This document shows, piece after piece, positions 1 to 7,403 of a stretch of DNA of 9,917 bases (positions are counted from its first letter, which is position 1; the number at the start of each line of letters is the position of its first letter). The DNA is from Deltaproteobacteria bacterium (GTDB taxonomy: Bacteria > Desulfobacterota > Desulfobulbia > Desulfobulbales > BM004): NCBI GenBank assembly GCA_019313095.1, contig JAFDBU010000062.1:1-9917 (forward strand), in the 5' to 3' direction. The notes under the pieces were generated by a model. That model searched no databases. It was not told the origin of the DNA and worked only from the letters and a program-made list of their open reading frames with translations. The position numbers were made by a program, and so were the translations under genes.

Positions 1-681
1 AAACGCATGGTGGTTGATGGAGTCTGCCTGCAGGTTGAAAGCGGCTCCGTTGTCGGTCTGCTTGGCCCCAACGGTGCCGGCAAGACAACCTCATTTTACA
101 TGATAGCCGGCTTTGTTAAACCAAGATCAGGCAGAGTGCTGCTTGATGATGAAGACATCACCGGCCTGCCGATCCATAAGCGGGCCCAAAGAGGCATTTC
201 CTATCTTGCCCAGGAACCATCGGTATTCAAAAAGCTCACTGTAGAGGAAAATATCAGGATCGTCCTTGAGCCCCTGGGTCTCGAAAATGATGAAATAGAT
301 TACAGGATTAACAGCCTCCTGGAAGATATGAAAATAGAAGCCTTGGCAGACAATAAAGCCAGTACCCTTTCGGGCGGAGAAAGGCGGCGAGTTGAAATCA
401 TGCGGGCCCTGGCCATTATGCCCCGGTTCATTCTCCTTGATGAGCCTTTTGCCGGCATTGATCCTTTATCAGTTGCGGACCTGCAGCAGATAATCATTGA
501 ACTCAAAAACAAAGGACTGGGAGTGCTCATTTCAGATCATAATGTACGCGAGACTCTGTCTGTCTGTGATTTCGCATATATAATCAACAGCGGCAAAATA
601 CTTACCTTCGGTAATGCTGAGGAAATCATTAAAAATGAAGAGGCCCGAAAAATCTATTTGGGAGAAAACTTCAATATATGA
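1..681 (+). CDS. lptB: LptB, lipopolysaccharide export ABC transporter ATPase (5' end cut by window)
   Basis: This is the cytoplasmic ATPase of the LptB2FG complex, which extracts lipopolysaccharide from the inner membrane and pushes it along the Lpt bridge to the cell surface. The reading frame is open from base 1. The ATG at position 7 lies at a point where the family has an internal residue (KRMVVDGVCL aligns with the family's GRRVVEDVSL), so about 15 N-terminal residues lie outside the window. Counting from that ATG, the Walker A motif GPNGAGKTT is at residues 20-28. The ABC signature LSGGERRRVEIMRAL, the Walker B and D-loop segment FILLDEPFAGID and the switch histidine in LISDHNVRETL follow in order. 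The visible 226 residues plus about 15 missing match the usual length near 240. The gene precedes rpoN on the same strand, the classical lptB-rpoN order of many proteobacteria. The call is secure. Confidence 0.96.
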   Translation, partial: KRMVVDGVCLQVESGSVVGLLGPNGAGKTTSFYMIAGFVKPRSGRVLLDDEDITGLPIHKRAQRGISYLAQEPSVFKKLTVEENIRIVLEPLGLENDEIDYRINSLLEDMKIEALADNKASTLSGGERRRVEIMRALAIMPRFILLDEPFAGIDPLSVADLQQIIIELKNKGLGVLISDHNVRETLSVCDFAYIINSGKILTFGNAEEIIKNEEARKIYLGENFNI

Positions 682-696
682 TACAATAGATTTGCA

Positions 697-758
697 TGCA
701 AAAAAGATACCAGCCATTTCCCTTCTGGAAGATTAGGCTGATATTTTTGCAAAAAAGA
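697..758 (+). repeat. paired 11-base direct repeats within short palindromes, lptB-rpoN gap
   Basis: TGCAAAAAAGA occurs at 697-707 and again at 748-758, with starts 51 bases apart, close to five helical turns. Each copy overlaps a perfect 12-base palindrome: TTTGCATGCAAA at 691-702 and TTTTTGCAAAAA at 744-755. The second palindrome overlaps the candidate rpoN -35 element. Two same-face sites just upstream of a promoter could bind a dimeric regulator. The local A/T richness makes chance a real alternative. Confidence 0.4.
711..748 (+). terminator. possible weak intrinsic terminator after lptB
   Basis: Thirty bases after the lptB stop, CAGCC (711-715) can pair with GGCTG (736-740). Inside it TTCC (718-721) can pair with GGAA (727-730) around a five-base loop. 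After ATA come five T residues (744-748). The stem has an unpaired internal section and the T-tract is short, so it may only attenuate transcription, leaving some read-through into rpoN. The pairing is seen; the function is inferred. Confidence 0.35.
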
Positions 759-775
759 AGATTTTTCTGTAATAT
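747..775 (+). promoter_or_regulatory. candidate sigma-70-type promoter for rpoN
   Basis: TTGCAA (747-752) and TAATAT (770-775) are separated by 17 bases. Each matches four of six consensus positions of the housekeeping -35 and -10 hexamers. This would start transcription about 40 bases before the rpoN start codon. The region is AT-rich, so such matches are expected by chance fairly often. Confidence 0.3.
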
Positions 776-822
776 GGAATTTTAGAGTTACGGTCAAATT
801 CAAAAGAAGCGTCTCAAAGGAT

Positions 823-2292
823 ATGGCTCTTGCGTTAAAACAACAGCTTAAGTTAACCCAGCAGCTGCTGATGACCCCCCAGCTTCAGCAGGCAATCAAA
901 CTTTTGCAACTTTCCAGACTTGAGCTTGCAGATACCATACGTCAGGAAATAGAACAGAACCCTCTGCTTGAAGAAATCAGCCCGGGGGATTCCGAATATG
1001 AAATGACCGATGAACCCTTTTCCGCCGGTGAAGAAATACCTGAGACCAAAGAACCGGAAAAAACCGGTGAGGTTGATATTGAAGATCATGTTTCCTCTAT
1101 GCAGGAAATAAACTGGGAAGACGATTATGAAAACTATTATGACGCCGGGTTTTCATTCACCAGAGAAACTCCTGACCGCAACCGCCTGACCCAGATAGAC
1201 TTTCTCACCAAAGAAACAAGTCTTCAGTCCCATCTTCAGTGGCAGCTTTCGCATGCAGAACTGAGCCCAAAACTGGTAGAGGCCGGTCTTTTTGTCATCG
1301 GCAATTTAGACCAGCACGGCTTTCTTGCCGATGTGACCATAGAAGATATCACCCGGGAAGTAGGTTGTGATGCGGATACAGCCCGGGAAGCTATTGTCAT
1401 TATTCAGGAGATGGACCCGGCCGGTGTGGCTGCCACTAATGTGCAGGATTCCCTGCTACTGCAGCTGAAAAGGCTTGATCTTGACGAATCCCTGGCCGCA
1501 GAAATAATCAAGGACCACCTCAACAGCCTTGAGTTAAAAAATTACGGCACTATAGCAAAGGCCACCAAAAGACCGGTCAAGGAGGTCCTGGCTGCCATAG
1601 ATGTTATTACCAATCTCAATCCTTTTCCCGGCGAACAATATACTCAACGGGAAATACCCTATATCATCCCGGATGTCTTTGTCCATAAAGTTGTTGACGA
1701 ATATCTTATAATATTGAATGACGAGGGTCTGCCCAGCTTAAAAGTTTCTTCCGCCTATGAGCAGATTGTTGACGGCGACAGCAATGCTTCTGCAGAAACC
1801 AAGGCCTACATCAAGGAAAAACTGCGGGACGCGGTATGGCTCATTAAAAGTATGCAGCAGCGGCAGCGCACAATTTACAAAGTCGTGGAAAGCCTACTCA
1901 AATTCCAGAAAGAATTTTTTGACAAAGGGGTTCAGCACCTTAAGCCCCTTGTTTTGCGTGATGTGGCAGAAGATATCAGCATGCATGAATCAACTATCAG
2001 CCGGGTAACAACCAACAAGTATATCCATACCCCGCAGGGTATATTTGAACTCAAATACTTTTTTTCCACCGCCATACCTCAACAGGATGGGGAATCTCTT
2101 GCAGCAGAAAGCATTAGGCAGCGCATTAAGGAGATGATCAAAAACGAAAACCCTGATAAACCTTTCACTGACAACGCAATTTCCAAGGCTCTTTCACAGG
2201 AAAATATAACTATCGCCCGCCGGACGGTTGCCAAATACCGTGAACAGATGGGAATCCTGCCGGTCAAACACCGGCGCAAGCCAAAGATTTAG
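823..2292 (+). CDS. rpoN: RpoN, RNA polymerase sigma-54 factor
   Basis: Sigma-54 directs RNA polymerase to -24/-12 promoters that open only with an AAA+ enhancer-binding activator. In related bacteria these serve nitrogen metabolism, motility and stress genes. All family regions are present in 489 residues, a normal length. Region I is glutamine- and leucine-rich (LKQQLKLTQQLLMTPQLQQA near residue 5). Residues of about 50-115 form an acidic linker rich in Glu and Asp. The central core-binding domain follows, then the helix-turn-helix around residues 380-396 (SMHESTISRV). The RpoN box ARRTVAKYRE at 465-474 reads the -24 element. The ATG at 823 is chosen because MALxLKQQLKLTQQL is the standard beginning in this lineage and no start codon lies just upstream. 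The purine run AAAGGA sits only one base before the ATG, closer than usual, so initiation may be modest. No hpf, ptsN or rapZ follows; the next gene is convergent. Confidence 0.98.
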   Translation: MALALKQQLKLTQQLLMTPQLQQAIKLLQLSRLELADTIRQEIEQNPLLEEISPGDSEYEMTDEPFSAGEEIPETKEPEKTGEVDIEDHVSSMQEINWEDDYENYYDAGFSFTRETPDRNRLTQIDFLTKETSLQSHLQWQLSHAELSPKLVEAGLFVIGNLDQHGFLADVTIEDITREVGCDADTAREAIVIIQEMDPAGVAATNVQDSLLLQLKRLDLDESLAAEIIKDHLNSLELKNYGTIAKATKRPVKEVLAAIDVITNLNPFPGEQYTQREIPYIIPDVFVHKVVDEYLIILNDEGLPSLKVSSAYEQIVDGDSNASAETKAYIKEKLRDAVWLIKSMQQRQRTIYKVVESLLKFQKEFFDKGVQHLKPLVLRDVAEDISMHESTISRVTTNKYIHTPQGIFELKYFFSTAIPQQDGESLAAESIRQRIKEMIKNENPDKPFTDNAISKALSQENITIARRTVAKYREQMGILPVKHRRKPKI

Positions 2293-2302
2293 CCTCCCCG
2301 AT

Positions 2303-2890
2303 CTAAAGACACCTGACCGACATCCCACCCATATCCCCCTCTGATACCTGCAGGATATAACCGTTATCAATTTTTATCGACCTGAAGTCATTGAGCGCAA
2401 ATCCTTTAAAATACAGGACAAGGCAGCGCAGAACAATGAGGTGGCTTACTATGAGCACGTCCTGCTGACGGGACGCTGCAAATAAATGATTCACAGCCTC
2501 CACCGCCCTCATCTGCACCTGGGCCAGGGTCTCGCATCCGGGCAGCTTAAAATTCTGTGGCGCGGAGAGCCAGGTGGAGTATTGAGCCCCATATTGCTGC
2601 CTGATCTCATCTTTCGTCAAGCTGTCCCAGTGCGGGATATAAATTTCATCGAGCTCCGGCAGAACCGTGACCGGTATATTGAGCCGCGAGCCAATTATTT
2701 CCGCAGACTGCAGGGTACGCTTTGCTGGGCCGCAGTATACTGCACCGATTTTTTTGTCCCGTAGCCGCGCCCCCACCTGCCGGACCTGCTCGATACCCTC
2801 AAAATCAAGCTCTTCCCCGGTTCTGCCGGCAAAGCGGTTTTCCTTGTTGGCAGGGGTGATACCGTGACGGACGAGGTAGATGGATGGCAT
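2303..2890 (-). CDS. histidine phosphatase family protein, possibly alpha-ribazole phosphatase (CobC-like)
   Basis: This is a cytoplasmic histidine-acid (phosphoglycerate-mutase-like) phosphatase of 195 residues, the usual size for single-domain members. Visible catalytic residues are R8 and H9 in LVRHG, R58 in CGPAKRT, E82 in ELDEIY and H150 in LIVSHL. H9 would carry the phosphate. The segment after E82 reads IPHWDSLTKDEI where most relatives have a glycine before the tryptophan and WEGLT, so the substrate pocket may differ. I chose the ATG at 2890. A TTG seven codons upstream also keeps the frame open, but the conserved beta strand starts right after the ATG, and the upstream AGAGAT is only a weak ribosome site. 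CobC removes the phosphate from alpha-ribazole phosphate in cobalamin assembly, and a uroporphyrinogen methyltransferase is encoded nearby on the same strand, so CobC is a fair guess. A general sugar-phosphate phosphatase or GpmB-like enzyme is equally possible. The gene is tail-to-tail with rpoN, 10 bases apart. Confidence 0.88.
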   Translation of the reverse strand: MPSIYLVRHGITPANKENRFAGRTGEELDFEGIEQVRQVGARLRDKKIGAVYCGPAKRTLQSAEIIGSRLNIPVTVLPELDEIYIPHWDSLTKDEIRQQYGAQYSTWLSAPQNFKLPGCETLAQVQMRAVEAVNHLFAASRQQDVLIVSHLIVLRCLVLYFKGFALNDFRSIKIDNGYILQVSEGDMGGMSVRCL

Positions 2891-3062
2891 ATTAAGATCT
2901 CTAGGGGGCAAGGGTTCGAGAGTTGGAGCTTAACAGTCACGACATTGGTTATGAATAGACATCTATTGTTTGGCTGATTTTTTTGTCCGTTTTATGCACG
3001 AAACCATACATTAAGTCTTTCAGCCTGCCTCCTTAGCCCCTCGAATCCTCAAAAGCTTATCT
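2891..3062 (-). other. intergenic region upstream of the phosphatase gene: inverted repeats and an isolated ribosome-site-like motif
   Basis: This gap separates the SNF2 stop from the phosphatase ATG. On the minus strand it holds TAAGGAGG (3035-3028), a near-perfect Shine-Dalgarno sequence not placed to serve either flanking gene. The perfect pair GGCTGA/TCAGCC spans 2972-3025 with a 42-base loop, and AATAGA-CA-TCTATT lies at 2954-2967. The plus-strand 9-mers GGGTTCGAG (2912-2920) and CTCGAATCC (3040-3048) are inverted copies with one mismatch. I see no convincing -35/-10 pair, so the phosphatase may be read from the operon upstream or from a promoter I cannot identify. Confidence 0.4.
2954..2967. 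repeat. 14-base inverted repeat upstream of the phosphatase gene
   Basis: AATAGACATCTATT consists of two perfect six-base arms around CA. It lies about 64 bases before the phosphatase start, where an operator would be expected. It is too AT-rich and short to be a terminator. A role is only inferred. Confidence 0.35.
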
Positions 3063-6000
3063 TCACTGTTCCCGGATCAGGTTCAGCAATTCCTCAACTG
3101 AAATTCTACTGCTGATGTCTGTTTCAGCAAGGAGGCTATTAGCCAGGTCCCTTTTTTCCTGGTGCAACTTGACAATTTTTTCCTCAATGGTGTGCTTTGT
3201 GATGAGCCGATAAATGGTGACAGGATGGATCTGGCCTATCCTGTGGGCCCGGTCCGAGGCCTGATCTTCAACCGCAGGATTCCACCAGGGATCCATGTGT
3301 ATAACATAATCGGCAGCCGTCAGATTGAGACCAAGTCCTCCGGCCTTTAGACTGATAAGGAATAAGTCACCCTGACCTGCCTGAAAGGCCGCCACTTCCT
3401 TTTCCCTCTTTTTCATCGGGGTGGCCCCGTCCAGATATCGGTACCTGATCTTTTTTTTATCAAGAAACGCACGGATAATCTGAAGGTGACCGACAAACTG
3501 GCTGAACACCAGCGCCTTGTGCCTGTTTTCCAGGAGTTCATTAACCACCTTTTCAAACAAGAGTAGTTTTGAGCTTTCAATATCAGTTTCAGGAAGAACA
3601 AGTTTGGGGTTACAGCAAGCCCTCCGCAGCTTCATAATCTCAGCCAGGATCCTGACTGTATATCCCTTGCCGTTGTTCCCGGAGGCAGAAACTTTTAGGG
3701 GTGTATTTCTTTTCTGAGGCCGTTGATTATTGTCAGCAGCCAGATTTTCGAGGGCCTGACGCCTCATGACCTCATAAAATGCATACTCAACATCATTCAT
3801 TTCCACCTGCAGAGTAATTTCGGTTCGCGGCGGAAGTTCCTCCAATACCTGAGTTTTCGTCCGACGCAATATGAAAGGACGGATAAGCTTTTTCAGTTTT
3901 CTCCTGGCCGTCTGGTCTCCATAACGCTCTATCGGTATGGCAAAACGCTGATTAAAATTTTCAAGTGAGCCTAAAAGGCCTGGTATAATAAAATTAAAGA
4001 GGTTCCATAACTCGCCGAGATGGTTTTCAATCGGTGTGCCGGTGGTCAGAAGCTTGAATCGACCGTTAAGCGACATTGCAGCACGAGAACGCTTGGTTTC
4101 CATATTTTTTATGGCCTGTGCCTCATCAAGAACAATTATCTGCCAGTCGATACCGGCCAGAAGCTTTGCTTCCTGCTGCAAGAGGGTATAGCTTGTCACC
4201 AGTACATCAAATTCCTTCAGGGACTGGACCAGCTTCTTCCTGTTCCTGGTCCCCCAAAAATGCATTTGTAAAGTTGGGGCAAAACGGTTGGCCTCATGCA
4301 GCCAATTCATGCACACGGAGGTTGGCGCCACAACAAGTGTGGGACCGTATCGGGTCTTTTCCAGGATTATGGCAAGGGCCTGCAATGTCTTCCCCAATCC
4401 CATATCGTCAGCCAGGCAGGCTCCTCCACCCCAATGCGCAAGCCGGTAGAGCCATTTGTAGCCCTCAACCTGGTAATCCCGCAAGTCAGCCTGAAGGGTT
4501 GACGGCACCTCGGGTTCCAGAGACTGTGCCTCGCTGATCAATTGCAGCTGCTCCATCCATGCCTCATCAGCTTCCAGGCAGCCCACATCCTGAACTGCTT
4601 GGGCAAGAGCCATTGCAGTCAGGGGATGAATTCGTATTGAATGGTCAACGGCTTCCTGCCTGGCAGGTAGATCTGTCATATAGGACAAATCATCGAGGCG
4701 GAGGCGTAAATCTTCAGTCAACGCCAGGAACTCCCCGTTTCCCAGGGGCAAAAATCTGCCTGGATTTCTCCGAGCCAATTCCACCAGCCTCCACATATCA
4801 ATAACCAGGGACTCATCTACGTCCAATGCCCCGGATACTGCAAACCACGAAAGCCCTCTACTGCCCTTTATTCTTCCAATCTTGAGCACGAGATTATCGG
4901 CCGAGACGCTCTGCCGGACTGAAATTCGTTTTCCTTCGGGCCATTCAATTATTATCTTGTCAATACAGCCCTGAAGCTCCAGCAGGGCATTGAGACAGGT
5001 TTCCGTCTCCTGCAGCAGCCACTCCCGTCCTGTTCCTTCATACTCTGCCAGGGTCGGGCATGCTCCCACAATTTCCCGAGCCTTTTCTTCTTCCTGCTTG
5101 AGGTCCCGTTTTGTCTGGAGCCTCTGACCATCGACTTCCGCCATAACATTCTCAGCACCCTGGCCAGGCTTGAGATATGGACCTTTGGAGCCGAAAGGCT
5201 TAACAAACATAGCCAACTTGAATCCGATTCCAAAGGGTATGAGCTGGATGTAGACCTGCGTACTTGCAGTCACCTCTTTAATCAGGTCTGCTTTGCCGTT
5301 AAGAACGTTAATTGTTTTTGTGTCAACAGCAATGGCCGAATGCACGGTCATGTAAGAAGAAAGATTCCCCACCGCTGTCATGACCTGTTCACTGTATGCT
5401 TCCGGCACCCGCAGCCCGCTCCTGGATATTATCTTGGCAATATCCTTATGCTTGCTGGTCACCTCGATAATTTTAAAGCGCGTCGGTGTTTCCCGGATAA
5501 CCGAGACACCTGCCCGAGAAAAGTCATTCAATAGTTTTATGTGCAACTCATCTTTAGACTTTTCAACAAGCAGTTCCGGCTCTCCCTTGACAAATTCTAC
5601 TGAAATATCAGGTGATTCCTCGAGAAAAAGCATGGGGTGGCCGACCATTGCCGGCAGGGTCTGTTTAAGATCGAAACGATATGAAACTTTCTGGCTGGTC
5701 TGTTCACGTTTCAGGGTTTTACAGATTCTCCGGTCAAAATCTGTCATAAAGTCAAGCTTTCTGCCGGAGTAGAGTCTTGAAAACGCTATGGGCCGGCCTT
5801 TGCTCCAACAGTTATCCGCACCCAGCCTCTGTTCCCGTGCCGCTATGGAGACAAGACCGTCCTCGTAGCCGACCAGCCATACCATGCGGTGGTTGCCCGC
5901 AGATTTTTCCAGCAGCGGTCCCGTATCGGAGGCAATATTGGTGAGTGCTTTCAGTCTTCTTTTCCAGGGCTCTTCCAACTCAACAGCATCAATGACCGAG

Positions 6001-7403
6001 ACCATATGTGTTTTTTCCCTGACCTCAGCAGCATAATGCAGCAACTGCGCATCCTGTTCAACCCTGCCGATCAATTCGGCAAATTCCATTGCGATCCACA
6101 GGAAACCGCTTTCCCGGGCCCGTTGCCAGAGAAGTCTGAACGGTTCAATGGACTCCTCCCGGGGAGCAATGGTCGGCAGGTATCCGTTCAGCCAGTAACT
6201 GACCATTGCGCCAATCAAAACTGTAATGCTGTTTGAATCAGGGACAGACAGATCAAGTGGGATTTCAACTGTGCCGCTTTCCTGGGCTGAAAGAAAGTGA
6301 TCCACAATTTCATAGGCACCAATGAGTAAATTGCCCGACTGCTGCATACGTACTGTCTCGATAAATTTCCTGATCCTGCTGAAATTTTTGATATCACCTG
6401 CTTTAAGCAATGCCAGTATAAAAAAAAGTCCTGAAATTCCCGGAAAAAACATTCTTTTTCTCGTGCTGATCTTCTTCAACTGCTGTAGATCTGCCTCAAA
6501 CAGCTTCAAAGCTTGGTCATTATTGCCCTCCATGAATGCAATACAACCCTCCATGCCGCTGGCAACAAAGGATTCATGATTTTCACCGATAATTTTGTCT
6601 ACCGCGTCAAGATTGCCGCGCCACAGAAGGAAGGTTGTAAGCAGACGTTGAAAAGGCAGTCTTTCTTCAGCTGGAATTGCATGCATTGCTTCCCTGTTTT
6701 CCAGGTAAGAGAAGCCGGATTCGAGCAGCGTCAGGTAATGCAGAGAATAGTTCATCATCTGGCTCAGCAGATAAAACTGCAAAGAGGGTGCCAGGTGGGA
6801 CAACCAACCAGGATCAAAAGGGTTGTTGCAGAAACGCACAGCCGGGAAAGACCTAACTGTTTCGTCCCGGCATTGTTTTTCAAGGATCAGGTGCATATTT
6901 TCCAGGTGCACCATGTCGGCGCTGTAGAGACCGATCCGGTATTCACGCATGGCACGTAAGCACCGCTGGGGCCATTTTGACTGATACTGCGAAAAAGGGA
7001 TCTCAGCCTGCACTACCTCGGCCATCTCCCTGTAATTTCCAGCTGCAGATGCATCCCTGCTTACAAGCTCGACAAGAACGTCCGGGCACCTGCAGTCTTT
7101 ATCAAGAAGCTCTAGATCCTGTAATTTTTTAATAAAAGGGTTGATAGCGGCTGCCGTTAGCCATCCTTCTCCAGGACCCGTTATCCCGGCTCTGCGTACA
7201 CAATTTACCAGGGTGATGCGGTTAACAGGTTCATAGATTATGGAGATAAGATGGAGAAGGGACTTCTCAAAAGGTGATAAGGTTTGATAGGTAGACGGTA
7301 ATGATTTTGTACTTTTCAGTTCTTTTTCAATCATCATGAAATCGGAAATTAAACACCTGCCGCACACCATTTCGCCTGAAATCTGTGTGCTGCTGGTTCT
7401 CAA
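3063..7403 (-). CDS. SNF2/RapA-family DEAD-like ATPase with a very large uncharacterised N-terminal arm
   Basis: This is a 1446-residue Swi2/Snf2-type ATPase, expected to translocate on double-stranded DNA and remodel protein-DNA complexes such as stalled RNA polymerase. The engine fills the C-terminal third: a Q-motif-like LRDYQVEGYKW near 980, Walker A DDMGLGKT (K1005), DEAQ at 1093-1096, TTGTPIENHLGELWNLFNF, FILRRTK near 1181, then a helicase-C domain from about 1296 with QASDRAHRIGQ at 1381-1391. All key motifs look intact. Before it, WFAVSGALDVDE (about 850-863) and FLPLGNGEFLAL (about 881-893) resemble the accessory segment of bacterial SNF2 proteins. GHPMLFLEESP and VKGEPELLVE (about 588-614) look like another such segment. 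Residues of about 250-350 look like paired helices of a TPR-type scaffold, and 40-110 could be a winged helix; both are inferences. No nuclease or membrane segment is visible. The start is uncertain: TTG at 7403 overlaps the cobA-hemD stop but has no ribosome site. ATG at 7370 is preceded by AGGCGA, and ATG at 7337 is also possible. The cellular target is unknown. Confidence 0.93.
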   Translation of the reverse strand: MRTSSTQISGEMVCGRCLISDFMMIEKELKSTKSLPSTYQTLSPFEKSLLHLISIIYEPVNRITLVNCVRRAGITGPGEGWLTAAAINPFIKKLQDLELLDKDCRCPDVLVELVSRDASAAGNYREMAEVVQAEIPFSQYQSKWPQRCLRAMREYRIGLYSADMVHLENMHLILEKQCRDETVRSFPAVRFCNNPFDPGWLSHLAPSLQFYLLSQMMNYSLHYLTLLESGFSYLENREAMHAIPAEERLPFQRLLTTFLLWRGNLDAVDKIIGENHESFVASGMEGCIAFMEGNNDQALKLFEADLQQLKKISTRKRMFFPGISGLFFILALLKAGDIKNFSRIRKFIETVRMQQSGNLLIGAYEIVDHFLSAQESGTVEIPLDLSVPDSNSITVLIGAMVSYWLNGYLPTIAPREESIEPFRLLWQRARESGFLWIAMEFAELIGRVEQDAQLLHYAAEVREKTHMVSVIDAVELEEPWKRRLKALTNIASDTGPLLEKSAGNHRMVWLVGYEDGLVSIAAREQRLGADNCWSKGRPIAFSRLYSGRKLDFMTDFDRRICKTLKREQTSQKVSYRFDLKQTLPAMVGHPMLFLEESPDISVEFVKGEPELLVEKSKDELHIKLLNDFSRAGVSVIRETPTRFKIIEVTSKHKDIAKIISRSGLRVPEAYSEQVMTAVGNLSSYMTVHSAIAVDTKTINVLNGKADLIKEVTASTQVYIQLIPFGIGFKLAMFVKPFGSKGPYLKPGQGAENVMAEVDGQRLQTKRDLKQEEEKAREIVGACPTLAEYEGTGREWLLQETETCLNALLELQGCIDKIIIEWPEGKRISVRQSVSADNLVLKIGRIKGSRGLSWFAVSGALDVDESLVIDMWRLVELARRNPGRFLPLGNGEFLALTEDLRLRLDDLSYMTDLPARQEAVDHSIRIHPLTAMALAQAVQDVGCLEADEAWMEQLQLISEAQSLEPEVPSTLQADLRDYQVEGYKWLYRLAHWGGGACLADDMGLGKTLQALAIILEKTRYGPTLVVAPTSVCMNWLHEANRFAPTLQMHFWGTRNRKKLVQSLKEFDVLVTSYTLLQQEAKLLAGIDWQIIVLDEAQAIKNMETKRSRAAMSLNGRFKLLTTGTPIENHLGELWNLFNFIIPGLLGSLENFNQRFAIPIERYGDQTARRKLKKLIRPFILRRTKTQVLEELPPRTEITLQVEMNDVEYAFYEVMRRQALENLAADNNQRPQKRNTPLKVSASGNNGKGYTVRILAEIMKLRRACCNPKLVLPETDIESSKLLLFEKVVNELLENRHKALVFSQFVGHLQIIRAFLDKKKIRYRYLDGATPMKKREKEVAAFQAGQGDLFLISLKAGGLGLNLTAADYVIHMDPWWNPAVEDQASDRAHRIGQIHPVTIYRLITKHTIEEKIVKLHQEKRDLANSLLAETDISSRISVEELLNLIREQ

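Noticed and set aside
7..9. ATG as the true start of lptB
   Set aside because: It matches an internal position of LptB; the first strand of the ATPase fold must lie upstream of the window.
345..359. Sigma-54-like promoter TTGGCA...GCC within lptB, just upstream of rpoN
   Set aside because: The GG and GC are 11 bases apart instead of the strict 10, and the site is inside conserved lptB codons.
2909..3048. TTCGA-containing sequences in the phosphatase upstream region as tRNA or attachment-site remnants
   Set aside because: Neither copy is flanked by a pairing T-stem or the rest of a cloverleaf, and no integrase is nearby.
4076..4537. A 153-codon plus-strand open frame inside the SNF2 gene
   Set aside because: It lies opposite the most conserved ATPase motifs, is proline/glutamine/serine-rich with no recognisable domain, and has no ribosome site. 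It is a shadow of the minus-strand gene.
5380..5772. A 130-codon plus-strand open frame opposite the middle of the SNF2 gene
   Set aside because: No domain, no ribosome site and no interruption of the minus-strand gene; it follows from codon bias of the opposite strand.
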